Assembly: GCA_036346255.1 (NCBI GenBank)
Contig: CM070620.1
Span: 10,962,671-11,026,670, forward strand
DNA length: 64,000 bases
Direction of reading: 5' to 3'
Source of the DNA: Ampelocalamus luodianensis
Lineage: Eukaryota; Streptophyta; Magnoliopsida; Poales; Poaceae
A program made the translations under genes and the position numbers. Of the stretch, positions 11,814-22,308 are shown piece by piece (positions within the stretch are counted from its first letter, which is position 1; every line of letters begins with the position of its first letter). Under the pieces are notes generated by a model, which saw only the letters and a program-made list of their open reading frames with translations, had not been told where the DNA came from and did not search any database.

Positions 11814-14800
11814 GTGAGAGTCAGTTGGGCCGTGTCGGATGGGTCGCCACGAGGCACGGTATTTTTGGCTTAGCCAGGCACAACATAGTGGGTTGATTCA
11901 GCACGACATGAACAATGCACATGTCGTGTTAGGCACAACATGTTGCCAGTATAGCCCATCTGGCCCACGTGCGGAGCGTCCGAGGTGAGGCGGCGACCGA
12001 TGAGGGAGGGAGGACCAGAGCCGAAGGAGGAAGCTAGTCGGCGGGAGAGGGGGAGGAGGAGGGCGAGGCGGCGCGGCAAGCTCAGCGCGCGCGCGCGCGG
12101 CGATGAGAGAGAGAGGAGGCGGCGCGGCGCGGCGGCGTGGAGGAGGAGAGAGCGCACCGCTCGGGGCGGAGGAGGAGAAGGCGAGGCGACTCGGAGCGGA
12201 GGTAGAGAGGGAGTAGGGAGGTGAAGGGCCAAAGAGGTAGGGGAGGTGTGCCCATGGGCCGCAACAGCACGATGGGATGTGTCGTTGGCAATATAACCGT
12301 TACGGGTTACATTGGCCCTGCACGGTTCATTTGGCCCATTTAGCATGTAATGTTCGGATTTTTCGAAATTCTGATCTTTTTTTTACTGTTTGGGTCTTTA
12401 AAAATAGCAAATAAAATAAAAAATCCCAATTTTTTTTATATAAATAGGCACCATACCCCCGTCATTCATCACTCATACATTCCTCAATCTCTCTTTCAGA
12501 TTTTATTGTGCAAATTTAAATTCGTTGTGAGATAATTTGTTAAAATTCAAAAAAATTGAGCCAAATTTGGGCAAATTCAAAAAATTTGTGCCAAATTTTG
12601 AAAAATTCAAATTCCAGCAGAGTCATCAAAAGAGGTACAATAATATTTTTTGCATACTTTTATTGTCATCATTTGTTATGTTAAGATGAAAATAATAATA
12701 GTATTAGTTTCGATTTTGTGGTTTTCGTTATGAAAAATTACGATATCTTTGCTCTCAGTGAGTACATAATTTCATCGGAGGATGTTGCATCCATGGAGAA
12801 GGTTGTGGCTGCCTCAAACCATTCGGAGGTTTTACCGGAAGGGCAAGAGAGAGTTCTGTTATCAGGCTATACGACAGCATCTTCTTCGGCGACCATCGAA
12901 GCAAAGAGGTCGAGGTCGTCTATATCCGAAGTCTGGGAGAATTTCAAAAGGACAACCAAGCCACACGCACGAGGAAATGAGGTACCATATGTTGTTTGCA
13001 AAATTTGTTGTTAAGAATTGTCTGCAAAGTCTACAGGAGGGATGGGGCATGTGCAAAGACATGCTGCAAGATGTAAGGCCAAGCAAGGATTGCTGATGAA
13101 GCAGACACAGCTGTAGTACAACCCCAACAGTATGGTACGTAGCTGGAACTACGATCCTGAGGTAGCCCGTCAATCTCTCTATCGTTTAATTGCTTTTGAG
13201 GATTTACCGTTAGGCTTTAGGGAGTCTAATGCTTTCCAAACTTACATTAGAACTGCACATAATCTTAGATTCTCTTCTGTTTCTAGACAGGACACAACTA
13301 GAGATCTAGTAAAATACTACAATGAATGTTGTGATAAATTAAATGATAAATTTGTTACGTGCACATTTTCGACGGCCCTGACCTTGGACATATAGAGTGA
13401 TCGCGTTAGGGAGGGTTATCTTAGTGTAGTTGCTTATTATAATAATGATGACTGGGTAATGAAGAAAAGAATTATAGGTTTTAAATTAATTGATATAGTA
13501 CATACGGTTGAGAATATTACCGACTATATTATCAAAGTCGTGGAAGACTTTGGTCTTACAAACAAAATATTCACTCTAAGGCCATGAATATTGTTACTCC
13601 AGTCTTCAGTACATATGCTAATTCTTTCTTGCTACATCAGCAATGCGCTTGCCATATTATTAACCTTATAGTCAAATCCGATTTGAAGATATTGGATGTG
13701 TATCTTAAATCTTTTCGTGATACGATATCTTTCTTGAATAATTCTAACGTAAGAATAGCAGCATATAAGAACTTCTGCAGGGCAATGAGTGTACATCCAA
13801 GAAAGTTCGGTTTGGACATGCCGGTAAAATGTAATTTTACTTACCTGAGGCTTAAGAGTCTTTTACCATATAAGAGCGATTCTTCTATTTTTATTCAAAC
13901 GCACTATCAGAGCACTGATGGTAGTATACTATTGACTAAGCAACATTGGTTCATTGCTGGGAAGACACTACTATTTTTAGAATTTTTTTATGAGGCCGTT
14001 GTTGCTTTGTCCGCTGTCTACTATCCAATATCTCCTATTATTATGCATAGTATTTTACAGATTGCTACTCAATTGAAAATATATGAAAATAACTCAGTTT
14101 TACGCGAGGCTATTGTTGCTATGAAAACTAATTACCATAAATATTGGAGAGAAATCCCTTTCCTATATGCATTTGCATTTATTTTAGATCCTAGAGGTAA
14201 AATTGAAGCATTTGGTAATGTTCTTGATTTTCTTAGTGATGCTACGGGGCTAGACTATTCTACCTATTTTACAGAAGTTCGTTCTCGATTACATGAGATT
14301 TACCAAAGGTATAATAATAAGTTCCGAGGAGTCAGCTTGCAACGACCTCCAATAGCCCCACCTCAAGTAGCAAGACAGATATGTGAGGCACGATCTTTGA
14401 TGGCTCTTTCTCTAGGTCCAGGTTTTCTTCTACAGCGCCGCCTGCTCAACCAACAACAACCTCAATGAATGGAGAACTATCCACCTATCTGGACAGCAAT
14501 ACGATGGATCTCAACTCAGAAGGTTTCGAAATTTTGCAATGGTAGCATGCCCATAAGTTAACATATCCCGTGCTATCCATACTTGCACGTGATGTGTTAA
14601 CTGTTCATGTCTCGACGGTTTCCTCCAAGTCTACTTTTAGTCTTTCTAGAAGAATATTGGAGGAGAGAAGAACACATCTCACAGGTGAGATAATGGAGAT
14701 ACTTCTAACCGTGAAGGACTGGGAACAAGCTGATTCGCGAACACAACACTCTGTGAAAAATACAGAGTTGTCAGACGTGTTTGAAAATCTGTACATCGAC

Positions 14801-15468
14801 AATAACACTTAGAACAAAGATGTATGTTGAGCTATAGGCTATACTCTTTCTCCTTTATCAAGGTTTTCTTATGTTGAGTTTTTACTTGGCAAAGGTTTTA
14901 ACGATGCAACCATTTTAATATTAATAAAACTCTTTATTACATTTTTAATATGCTTGTCTTATTTTTTACAACTTTCATGTGTATTATGAATTCTACACCT
15001 TTTTTTGATTTTTTGTTTGGAATTTTCCTGGTTTTTTCTTCAATTTTTCTGATTTTTTTCTAATTTTCGAGCTAAGTGGGTCGTAAACGGGCCGACGGGC
15101 CAAACAGCCTAGTGTCGACACGACACGGGATGACCGCCCTTTGGGCCGTGCTTGGGCCGCCACCCAGGCACGTGGTGTCGGCCCGGCACGACACGATTTT
15201 TTCACGAGCCGAAATGGGTCGTGCCGGGCCGGGCCGGGCCGTGCAGTCCATTTGGCCACGTCTGCTTCCAAACTTTTTAGACTTTTCTCCTTTTTCCCGA
15301 TTTCGTAAGTAAGGTGGCCAAATGGGCGGCATCGCTAGCTAAACAGTTCGTGCGTATCAGTCCATGGGCTCGGCCGTCGACCCAGGCATGCCAAGCCGAG
15401 CTCATGGGTCGTGTCGTGTCAGTCTAGGCACGATTAGCCTAATGGGCCGAGCATACTCGTGTAGCATA
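11814..15468 (+). mobile_element. hAT-family DNA transposon, decayed
   Basis: The region encloses a broken BED-type hAT transposase. GGGCC- and GCACGAC-rich subterminal motifs lie at both sides (11826-11985, 12240-12330, 15076-15250 and 15360-15460), as in grass hAT elements. The same 8 bases, TCTAGATA, flank it at 11806-11813 and 15469-15476, which fits the 8-bp hAT target duplication. The terminal inverted repeats are poorly matched, so the exact ends are tentative. It sits 0.1 kb upstream of the TOM1-like gene's leader. Confidence 0.6.
12718..14812 (+). pseudogene. hAT transposase pseudogene (BED zinc finger to dimerisation domain)
   Basis: This is the cut-and-paste transposase of the surrounding hAT. 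An N-terminal BED finger is visible at about 12920-13085 (SEVWENFKR, CKIC, GHVQRHAARC), then the RNase H-like body (13132-14350: HQQCACHIINLIVKS, ILDPRGK) and the C-terminal dimerisation domain (14570-14812: HKLTYPVLSILARDVLTV, RRILEERR). It is dead: in-frame stops occur at 13015 (TAA after CKICC), at about 13114, at 13393 (expected Trp) and at about 14545 (expected Trp in the WWxxHK motif). Frameshifts occur near 13575 and after about 14400. Relation to RICESLEEPER-type proteins is by motif only. No intron was needed to join the pieces. Confidence 0.85.
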
Positions 15469-15476
15469 TCTAGATA

Positions 15477-15682
15477 AAGTCGTCGTCTCCACTACGGGAG
15501 CCACCACCTCTGCCGCGTCGTCACCTCCTCCTGTGTCGCCACATCCGTCGTGCGCCGTCGTTGACGGCCGAGCCAGCCAGGCTGTGCCTCGGGACGAGCC
15601 GACAAGCATGACCTATTTGGCCACCTCTATATTAACCCTTCTTAGCATATTCTATTATTCGAGTATTATTATACAAAATCAA
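15477..15682. other. Spacer between hAT and MULE-1
   Basis: A short GC-rich to AT-rich spacer. I see no gene or repeat structure in it. Confidence 0.4.
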
Positions 15683-16524
15683 GTGACTAAACTAATTTTT
15701 GCCGGTATTTACAAAAGTAGACGGCCCTAAATTTTTTTTGTCAAAACTAGCACCGATCCATACACATTGCCGTGCGCGCCACCACAACCAAACACAAGCC
15801 CTGCTGCCGCCTGCGTGGCGTGTTCCGACGGCGTTGTGCACCGTCGCCACGTCGCCGCCGACGATCGCCACGTGGTTAAGGGTTTCAGGTGGGTCAAGTG
15901 GTTAGGGTTAGGGTTCGGGTGGGTTAAGGTTAGGTTAGGGTTTCACTGATAACCCACGAATTTCGTAGTATTTTAAAAATATAGCAAATTAGTTCCTAAA
16001 ATTATGAAATTTTATGTGCATGCTCGTAACACGGTGTACTTTTTTGTATAATTTTTCATAATTTTTCTCATTCTAATTTTACCTCGCAATTCCATTTAAG
16101 TGTAATCATTTTATCCCGCCACGTGTTACCCTTTCCCCCTCCCACAAGCATGGCCCCCCTCCCGCCAGCCCTACTCTTCCCCCTCCCACACGACCCCTCT
16201 TGTGGCCATTTTTTAAACCATTCATCCTCCCTCCTCCACACATCTGTCGACTCCTCGCGGGTGTCCCCTTTTGACCGCAGTGCTGCCCGTAGACAACACA
16301 TTCGAAATTCACGGTGCCAACGCAGCGGCTCCTCCTTTGCTCGGCTACAAATACCAAAATCTTGCAGTCGCTCTTTGCTCATCACAATTGTGTTTCACTT
16401 CTCGTTCTGGTGCTCGTCACTGAGAACTCAAAGAGAACTTAACATAATTAATTTTTTTGGGAGATCAAGTATTTGCTTGCTGCTCATCGATTGTCGGTCA
16501 GTTTTTTATAATGCGAAGGGTAGG

Positions 16525-16910
16525 TAATTTGTTGGATGCTTTTGTCATTATTACCGTAATTAGTTAGTGTACTGGTTATTAATTAGTTAGTTTACTGATA
16601 ATTAATTAGTTTAGAGGTAATTAGTTAGTTCGCTGGTAATTAATTAATTAGTCAAAATTAGTTTAGTGGTTATTAGTCCCGCATACTAAATTAGTGCGAA
16701 TAAACTACTTGTAATTTATGTAGTGGTAATTAATCAGTTGCAATTAGTTAGTTTAGTGGTAACTAAATAGTCATAATTAGTTAGTTTAGTCTCTGTTAAT
16801 GAGTTTAGTGGTAAATAATTAGTTGTATCTAATTACACATATGTAATCCATCACTTCCATGCAATTTGTTGTATCTAATTACACAAATGTACCACAGATG
16901 GGGTTGTTCT
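16525..16910 (+). repeat. AATTAGTTAGTTTA(G/C)TGGT-type repeat leader of MULE-1
   Basis: Imperfect tandem units built on AATTAGTTAGTTTAGTGGTAATT fill the stretch just before the transposase start. The same kind of tract precedes the transposase in MULE-2 (31190-31830) and, inverted, the plant-mobile-domain pseudogene (27720-28570). It behaves like a conserved 5' leader of this transposon group. Confidence 0.8.
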
Positions 16911-16921
16911 GACTTTAGGTA

Positions 16922-19529
16922 ATGTCGAACATGCAAGACTTGTATATTTTTTATGGCGATGGTCTCATACGGGACGGATCCGGTGGGTTAGACCTATCAA
17001 GATGCCAGTACAAGGTGGTTCGGGCGGAGGGGCTCGACGCAATGAATATTCACGAGCTTCGGAGTTGCATTTGGAGGAAGTTCATTGCGAAGGCAACGAG
17101 GAAGAAAGTTGTGATCGAGGAGATCGCCTACACGAATGATGAGTGGAAGCTCGTCAAAGTGGCTAGAAGCGTAGCATGGAGCCAGTACATGCAGATTGTC
17201 TTCTAGCCCGAGGCGGCCATTTACGAGAAGCCAATGGTGTACGTAAATTTTGTATCCAGGGCGTCGGTCCACCTTGATGATGCTGGGGCCTCTACAAGCG
17301 GGCAAGCGCAGCCCGAGCCTAAAGATGGTAGCACAGAATGTGCTGCTTCTGAGGATTGCCCCGCGCATAATTTTGTGCAAAATGAGTGGGCGGAATCGTG
17401 GTGGTCGGCCCACATTACTGCCACGAGTATCTACCAGACCAGGCTCTCGCGTTGGAGCCCAATGAGGACGCTGACCCAAACTCGGATGGTGGCGAGGATG
17501 ACGCACACCAGGCCGATGGTCCAACCGGGGGAATTATGTCATCGGAGGTACCTTACATAGCATCCAGACTTGATGATGTCGCAGTGCGTTCGCTCGTACT
17601 GCCGCAAGAAGAAGGCTCCCACTGGGGGTTTGATGTCGAGACCCTCTTAGTAGGGCAACGCTTCTCTAGCAAGGAGGTCGTGCAACAAGCTATAGCACGG
17701 TACGCCTTGTCCATCAGCCATGTATATCGAGTGCACCAGTCCAACCCTGGACATTACGCAGTGAGATGCATAGTGGAAGGCTGCCCTAGCAAGGTCACTG
17801 CTCACCGAGCAAAGATCTTCGCCTCGATATTCACGGTCAAGGTGGTGACCGACCACACTTACGAGCTCAGCAAGTCCCTACGGCAGCATCGGAACGTGAC
17901 TTCCACATATGTGGCAACCTCATCAAGCACCTAGTTACGACGGACGTGTCTGTCTCCCCCAAGCTGTTGATGTCGGAAGTCGCCAATCAGGTTGGCCATC
18001 CAGCCAGCTACGGCAAGGTCCGACGAGCCAAGCAGAAGGTCATCGAGTCCATATATGGGACATACGAAGAGGCGTACAACCTTGTACCCAGATTGCCTCA
18101 TCAGATTGTCGAATCAAACCCTAGCACGTACATAAACAAGGTTGAGCGTGAAGATGATGAGAAATGGCCCAACCGCTTCATACTCGACTAGGTGTTCTCG
18201 GCTTTCGCTTAGGCCATTGAGGGCTTCCGATTATGTCATCCTGTGATGACGATGGATGACACTTTCCTCACAGGGAGGTACAAGGGCACCATCCTCACCG
18301 CGGTGGCGGCCGACGTGAATGGCCAGCTTCTCCTTGTGGCATTTGCGATTGTAGAGAGCGAGAACACATCTAGTTGGTTGTGGTTCCTGTCGAACATGAA
18401 GACGGCGGTGGTGGAAGACTGGCCCAACGTATGGCTTATTACAGACCGTAATGCTGGGTTGTTGGCGGCCATCAACACCATGCAGCATGGGACGGCCCCC
18501 CTCACCAGTGGAACGACGTGCAATCCAGGTGGTGCATGAGGCATCTTGCATCTAACTTGTTCAAGCGGTTCCGCAGTCAGAACATTATGAAGATGTTCAA
18601 GGCATTGTGTCTGCAGAACCAGAGACACAAGTTTGACTCCATCTGGAGAGACCTCGAACATCAGACTACGACGCATACAAGGGAGGTACTAGAGGGAGAG
18701 CAACCCCATAGTGCTATAAGTTTCTCCGAGTGGATTAATGGCTACGCTCCTGAATTGGAGAAATGGTCCCTTCTGTGTAACACAGACGGTGCGAGGTACG
18801 GGATTATGATGACCAACATATCCGAGGTGTATAACAGCGTCCTCAAAGGTGTGCGGTGCCTCCCTATCACCGTGATCGTCGAGGAGACATGGACTCGCAC
18901 TGTTGGTTATTTCGTCAATAGAGCCACCGCAGCCAAGCGACAGATGGAGGAAGGCAAGCAGTGGTCCGAGAACATGCAGAGGCACATGGACAAGAAGATG
19001 GAGAAGGCCCGGATGCACGATATCCGGGTGATCGATGGCCTCAGGGGGAAGTATGAGATCAGGCTTCAGCAGAAACACATCAACAGTCATGCTAGGGGGG
19101 AAAGAAAACATGCATACACCCTGAGTGATGTGGCGACATGCACCTGCAACAAGTCGAAGCTCCTACACAAGCCATGCTCGCACGTGTATAAGGCGTGTGC
19201 GCAAATGAGGCAGATGTGTACGCCGTGCATCTCCGAGTACTACGACATGCAGCACCTTTTCGGTACATGGAGTGCGGAGTTTCACTCGTACGACTTGAAA
19301 ATGAACTACAAGGATCTTTGGGCGGACATGGTGCAATGGGGCGAACAAGGACTTAAAGACAACAGCGAAGGGGCGACGGCAAATGCGATGCTTCCGGAAT
19401 GACATAGATGCCAGCCAACGTACCAGTGTTAGCAGCACAACCAAGTGCAGGATATGCAAGACCCCTGGGCACTCAGCGAAGGATTGTCCCAACGGACCGA
19501 GCTCGTCTGGTCGTTATTCGGTGTCGTAA
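16922..19529 (+). pseudogene. MULE-1 transposase (MURA-type) pseudogene
   Basis: Pieces in three frames make up one transposase. The N-terminus MSNMQDLYIFYGDG starts at 16922. A MuDR-type N-terminal zinc-binding domain lies at about 17640-17900 (GQRFSSKEVVQQAIARYAL, CIVEGCPSKV). The MULE/DDE core starts at 18246 (MTMDDTFLTGRY … LITDRNAGLLAAI). A SWIM zinc finger lies at about 19135-19200 (CTCNKSKLL…CSH) and a CCHC knuckle near 19445-19500 (CRICKTPGHSAKDC). Lesions are TAG stops at 17204, 18189 and about 18210, and frameshifts near 17410, 17925 and 18500. Comparison with MULE-2 shows that the 17204 and 18210 stops are CAG-to-TAG changes, a C-to-T decay typical of methylated transposons. Not expected to make active protein. 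Confidence 0.9.
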
Positions 19530-19660
19530 TGTAATATTTTCTCAGCCTTGTTTTCTTATGTACAGTGAAACTTGTACGAGTTATGCATAATTTGCATCCT
19601 TGCTACGATCTTCACTGTACGATGCACTAACATCCTTGCTACATTTTTGTTATGTCGCAG

Positions 19661-19981
19661 GAAGACAACGGAGGTGCTACTGGCTTAAAGAGATTGCAAA
19701 TACCAATCAACTTATTTGAGGATGAATGTGCTTTCTACCATTCATTTAGAACTAGTCAGGTAATACAATCGAATTATTTGCATCTATCAAGTCAGAGGTG
19801 ATCTGTTGAAGTCTTCTTAGTTCTTACTGTTATGAACTTAGAGTCAGAAATCAATCGTGCTTCAAAATTCCCTATTTCTCATCACTACTGTAATGTTCTA
19901 ACATACCTATTTTTTATGCTATAGGATAATAGTCATGTTTTGTGCCCTGAACATGCATCGAAGGTGCTACTATGTGATGAG
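19661..19981 (+). pseudogene. Two captured exon-like segments at the 3' side of MULE-1
   Basis: A 99-base open segment (19661-19759, EDNGGATGLKRLQIP…) is flanked by GTCGCAG on the left and GTAATA on the right. A 57-base segment (19925-19981, DNSHVLCPEHASKVLLCDE) is flanked by GCTATAG and GTGAGG. Both are phase 0 and join into one open frame, as real exons would. MULE-2 has a different exon at the matching place (34664, DMDNFYTHHHRGQP). I infer a captured host-gene fragment, with Cys and His spacing suggestive of a zinc-binding region. I do not recognise the donor gene. Confidence 0.5.
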
Positions 19982-20056
19982 GTGAGGTGAGCTCAGCAAG
20001 AAAAGAGATTGCCGCAGAGACTAGTTGCACACACCTATTTTTTTATGCTATAGGAC

Positions 20057-20351
20057 GCTCTTTGTTAATTTATCAGTTTTCTATGGATGATATTCTTTAA
20101 TATTGTATTATACCACGGGCTAGATAACATTGCGCATAAACCAACTGAGGGAAATGTGTGGCGTGTGGATCATATAACAATGTACCGTAGCCTTCGAAAC
20201 ACACACGAGTCGGAGGTTACAGTACATCGTTATATGATCTGCATGCCACGTATTTCCCTCAGTTGGTTCATGCACAACCTTATCTAGCATGCCATGTAAT
20301 ACAATATTAAAAAACATCATCTGCATTAAACCGATAAATAAACAAAGAGTA
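20057..20351. repeat. Near-perfect foldback, 136-bp arms, 22-base loop
   Basis: The left arm 20057-20192 is the inverse of 20215-20351 with a modest number of mismatches: CTCTTTGTTAATTTATC on the left, CTCTTTGTTTATTTATC on the right arm read inverted. Both arms carry AACCAACTGAGGGAAAT. Similar small ORFs on the two strands are a consequence of the palindrome. It looks like a foldback MITE inserted in MULE-1. The ends show no convincing target duplication. Confidence 0.8.
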
Positions 20352-21153
20352 TCACATTTGATCAGGTTACATGTGATAATACCCCTCCTCCTACATCCCG
20401 ATTGTAATAAATCCGCGTGTGTTTAATGTAATGCTTATAACGCTTGAAATGTCGAGAATTATCTGTATGAAAATGTACATTGCAAACCCTAATTCATTGC
20501 AAACCCTAATATGCCTTGCACGTCTGCAAAAAGCAACATATTGTACATTATTAAAGAACATCATCCACCATTTGTTGGTGAGTTAGTATCGGAATCTAAG
20601 AATGGGTCGTGTTAGAGACACACAATTAGGATGAGCGTACAACGACTGCGAGATTTCAATAGTAATATCACAGACGGTTGAAAAGGTGGCCACCGGAGGG
20701 GGACCGTGCGGGAGGGGGGAGAGCGGGAGGCAGAGGGGTTGACACGTGTCGAGATAAAATCAGTACACTTAAATGGAATTGTGAGGTAAAATCAAAACAA
20801 GAAAATTATGGAAAAATTACACAAGAAAGTACACCGTATTACGAGCATACATGTAAAATTCCATAATTTTAGGAGCTAATTTGCTATATTTTTAAAATGC
20901 TATGAAATTCACGAATTATCAGTCGAAACCCTAGCCTAACCATAACCCACCCGAAACCCTAACCTAACTCTTGTGGCGGCCGACGGGGCGACCACACGGT
21001 GTTCGTGCTGTAGGGGCTTGCGTGGTGGGCTGTGGTGGCCGCCGCACAGCGGCCGTGCGGTTGGGCGCTAGTTTTAACAAAAAAATAGAGCCACTTACTT
21101 TAGTAAATACGAAACAAAATTACGCTAATACCGGCAAAAAGTCGTGACTAAAC

Positions 21154-22308
21154 ATGGAATTGTTATTTATTTACGTCTTAGGTTAGGCAGACGGCACACT
21201 CTGATCAGATAATGATGTGAACCGTATCTTCTGACTTGCCGTTAAAAGTGGCCCAAACCGTGTGCGTTTGTTCATCTACGCACCCGCTAGGGTGATAACA
21301 CATCCCGGACACTGAAATCTAAAAGGTCAAAGTTTAAACCCGTATTGATAAATGGTTCTCAAGAATCATGATCCACACAAACTACACGAAGTACGACCAT
21401 GAGTCCATGCATTCATTTCCACCGATCGGCAGCACTGAGAACATGAATTTCACCGGAAAGTAGGAAAACAGATCAACTCCCGTAGGTATAAGAAAAAAAA
21501 TTCTCTTGCTCCAAATAGAACCTTAGTTTCCAAATAGATTACACGCTAACACTTGCCAAATGATAGTTTAGATGGTCGGTGTAGCATCTACTAGCACAGA
21601 CTTATGCCAAGGAAGACCTGAAGCAGGGTCAACGTGTATACATTCACAGCGCTACATTCTCTTGAGGTGGGCACTGGGCAGGTCACACAAGTCACGACCT
21701 TTGAAAGGTGCCGTGTAGCGACCTCCACCGCCACGATACAGCGCGAAGGGCAGGCGGGTCGGCAGACAATATCACAACTTGGTATAAAAGAGATCACACA
21801 CGGACAAATCGCAAACACCAAAACTTTCTAATAGGCATATGTTGCTTCGTTCTGCATCCACCTGTAAAGATTGGAAGCTACCAAGGGCAGAGGCGGATGT
21901 GAGCTATTCACGTGGGAACGAATGGCTACCTGGAGAAAGTAGTTTACAGATTACAAATTCAGCGCATTCTGCATAGCGCATAACGGAATACCAATACCAT
22001 CACTCACTGGGGATGCCGATTCACCAAGCTCCCAACTCATATATATGATACTAGGGATTTGACAAATTTGCGTTGCAAAATTACCAACAGTACCATCGTT
22101 TCCCCTTTACTGTCGAAGCAAAACATATTCATATGTAATACTACCATAATTCTTGCTTGAAAAAGCACTGGCTAGCATAAAACAGAGCATGCAGAGCTCC
22201 ATCGAAATGTTCAGTTCTGTGAAAAATTTAGTAGATTTCTCAATTCTTCCAGAAGCGAAAGGGGTTCTTGGTGAGATTCTAAATGGCTTTTGGTAGAAGT
22301 CAACCTTA
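21154..22308 (-). other. Spacer and SMN 3' UTR
   Basis: AT-rich sequence beyond the SMN stop. The part nearest 22308 is probably 3' UTR. Open frames here (21591-21902) lack family features and are treated as chance. Confidence 0.45.

Larger units (their letters stand above)
15693..21143 (+). mobile_element. MULE-1, Mutator-like element with long inverted repeats
   Basis: The ends read TAATTTTTGCCGGTATT on the left and, inverted, GACTTTTTGCCGGTATT on the right. The flanks carry a perfect 10-bp duplication GTGACTAAAC (15683-15692 and 21144-21153), within the 9-11 bp usual for MULEs. The inverted repeats are long: roughly 15693-16224 and 20675-21143. They include telomere-like AACCCTAA runs and a conserved block around TTTAAGTGTA. 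Between them are an AATTAGT-rich leader, a broken MURA-type transposase, two exon-like segments and a hairpin. Length is 5,451 bp. Confidence 0.9.

Noticed and set aside
15900..15945. Interstitial telomere repeat (TTAGGG-like)
   Set aside because: Short, irregular and mirrored at the other end of MULE-1, so it is part of the transposon ends, not a telomere scar.
20087..20326. Two similar ORFs on opposite strands
   Set aside because: They arise from the palindrome and have no other support.
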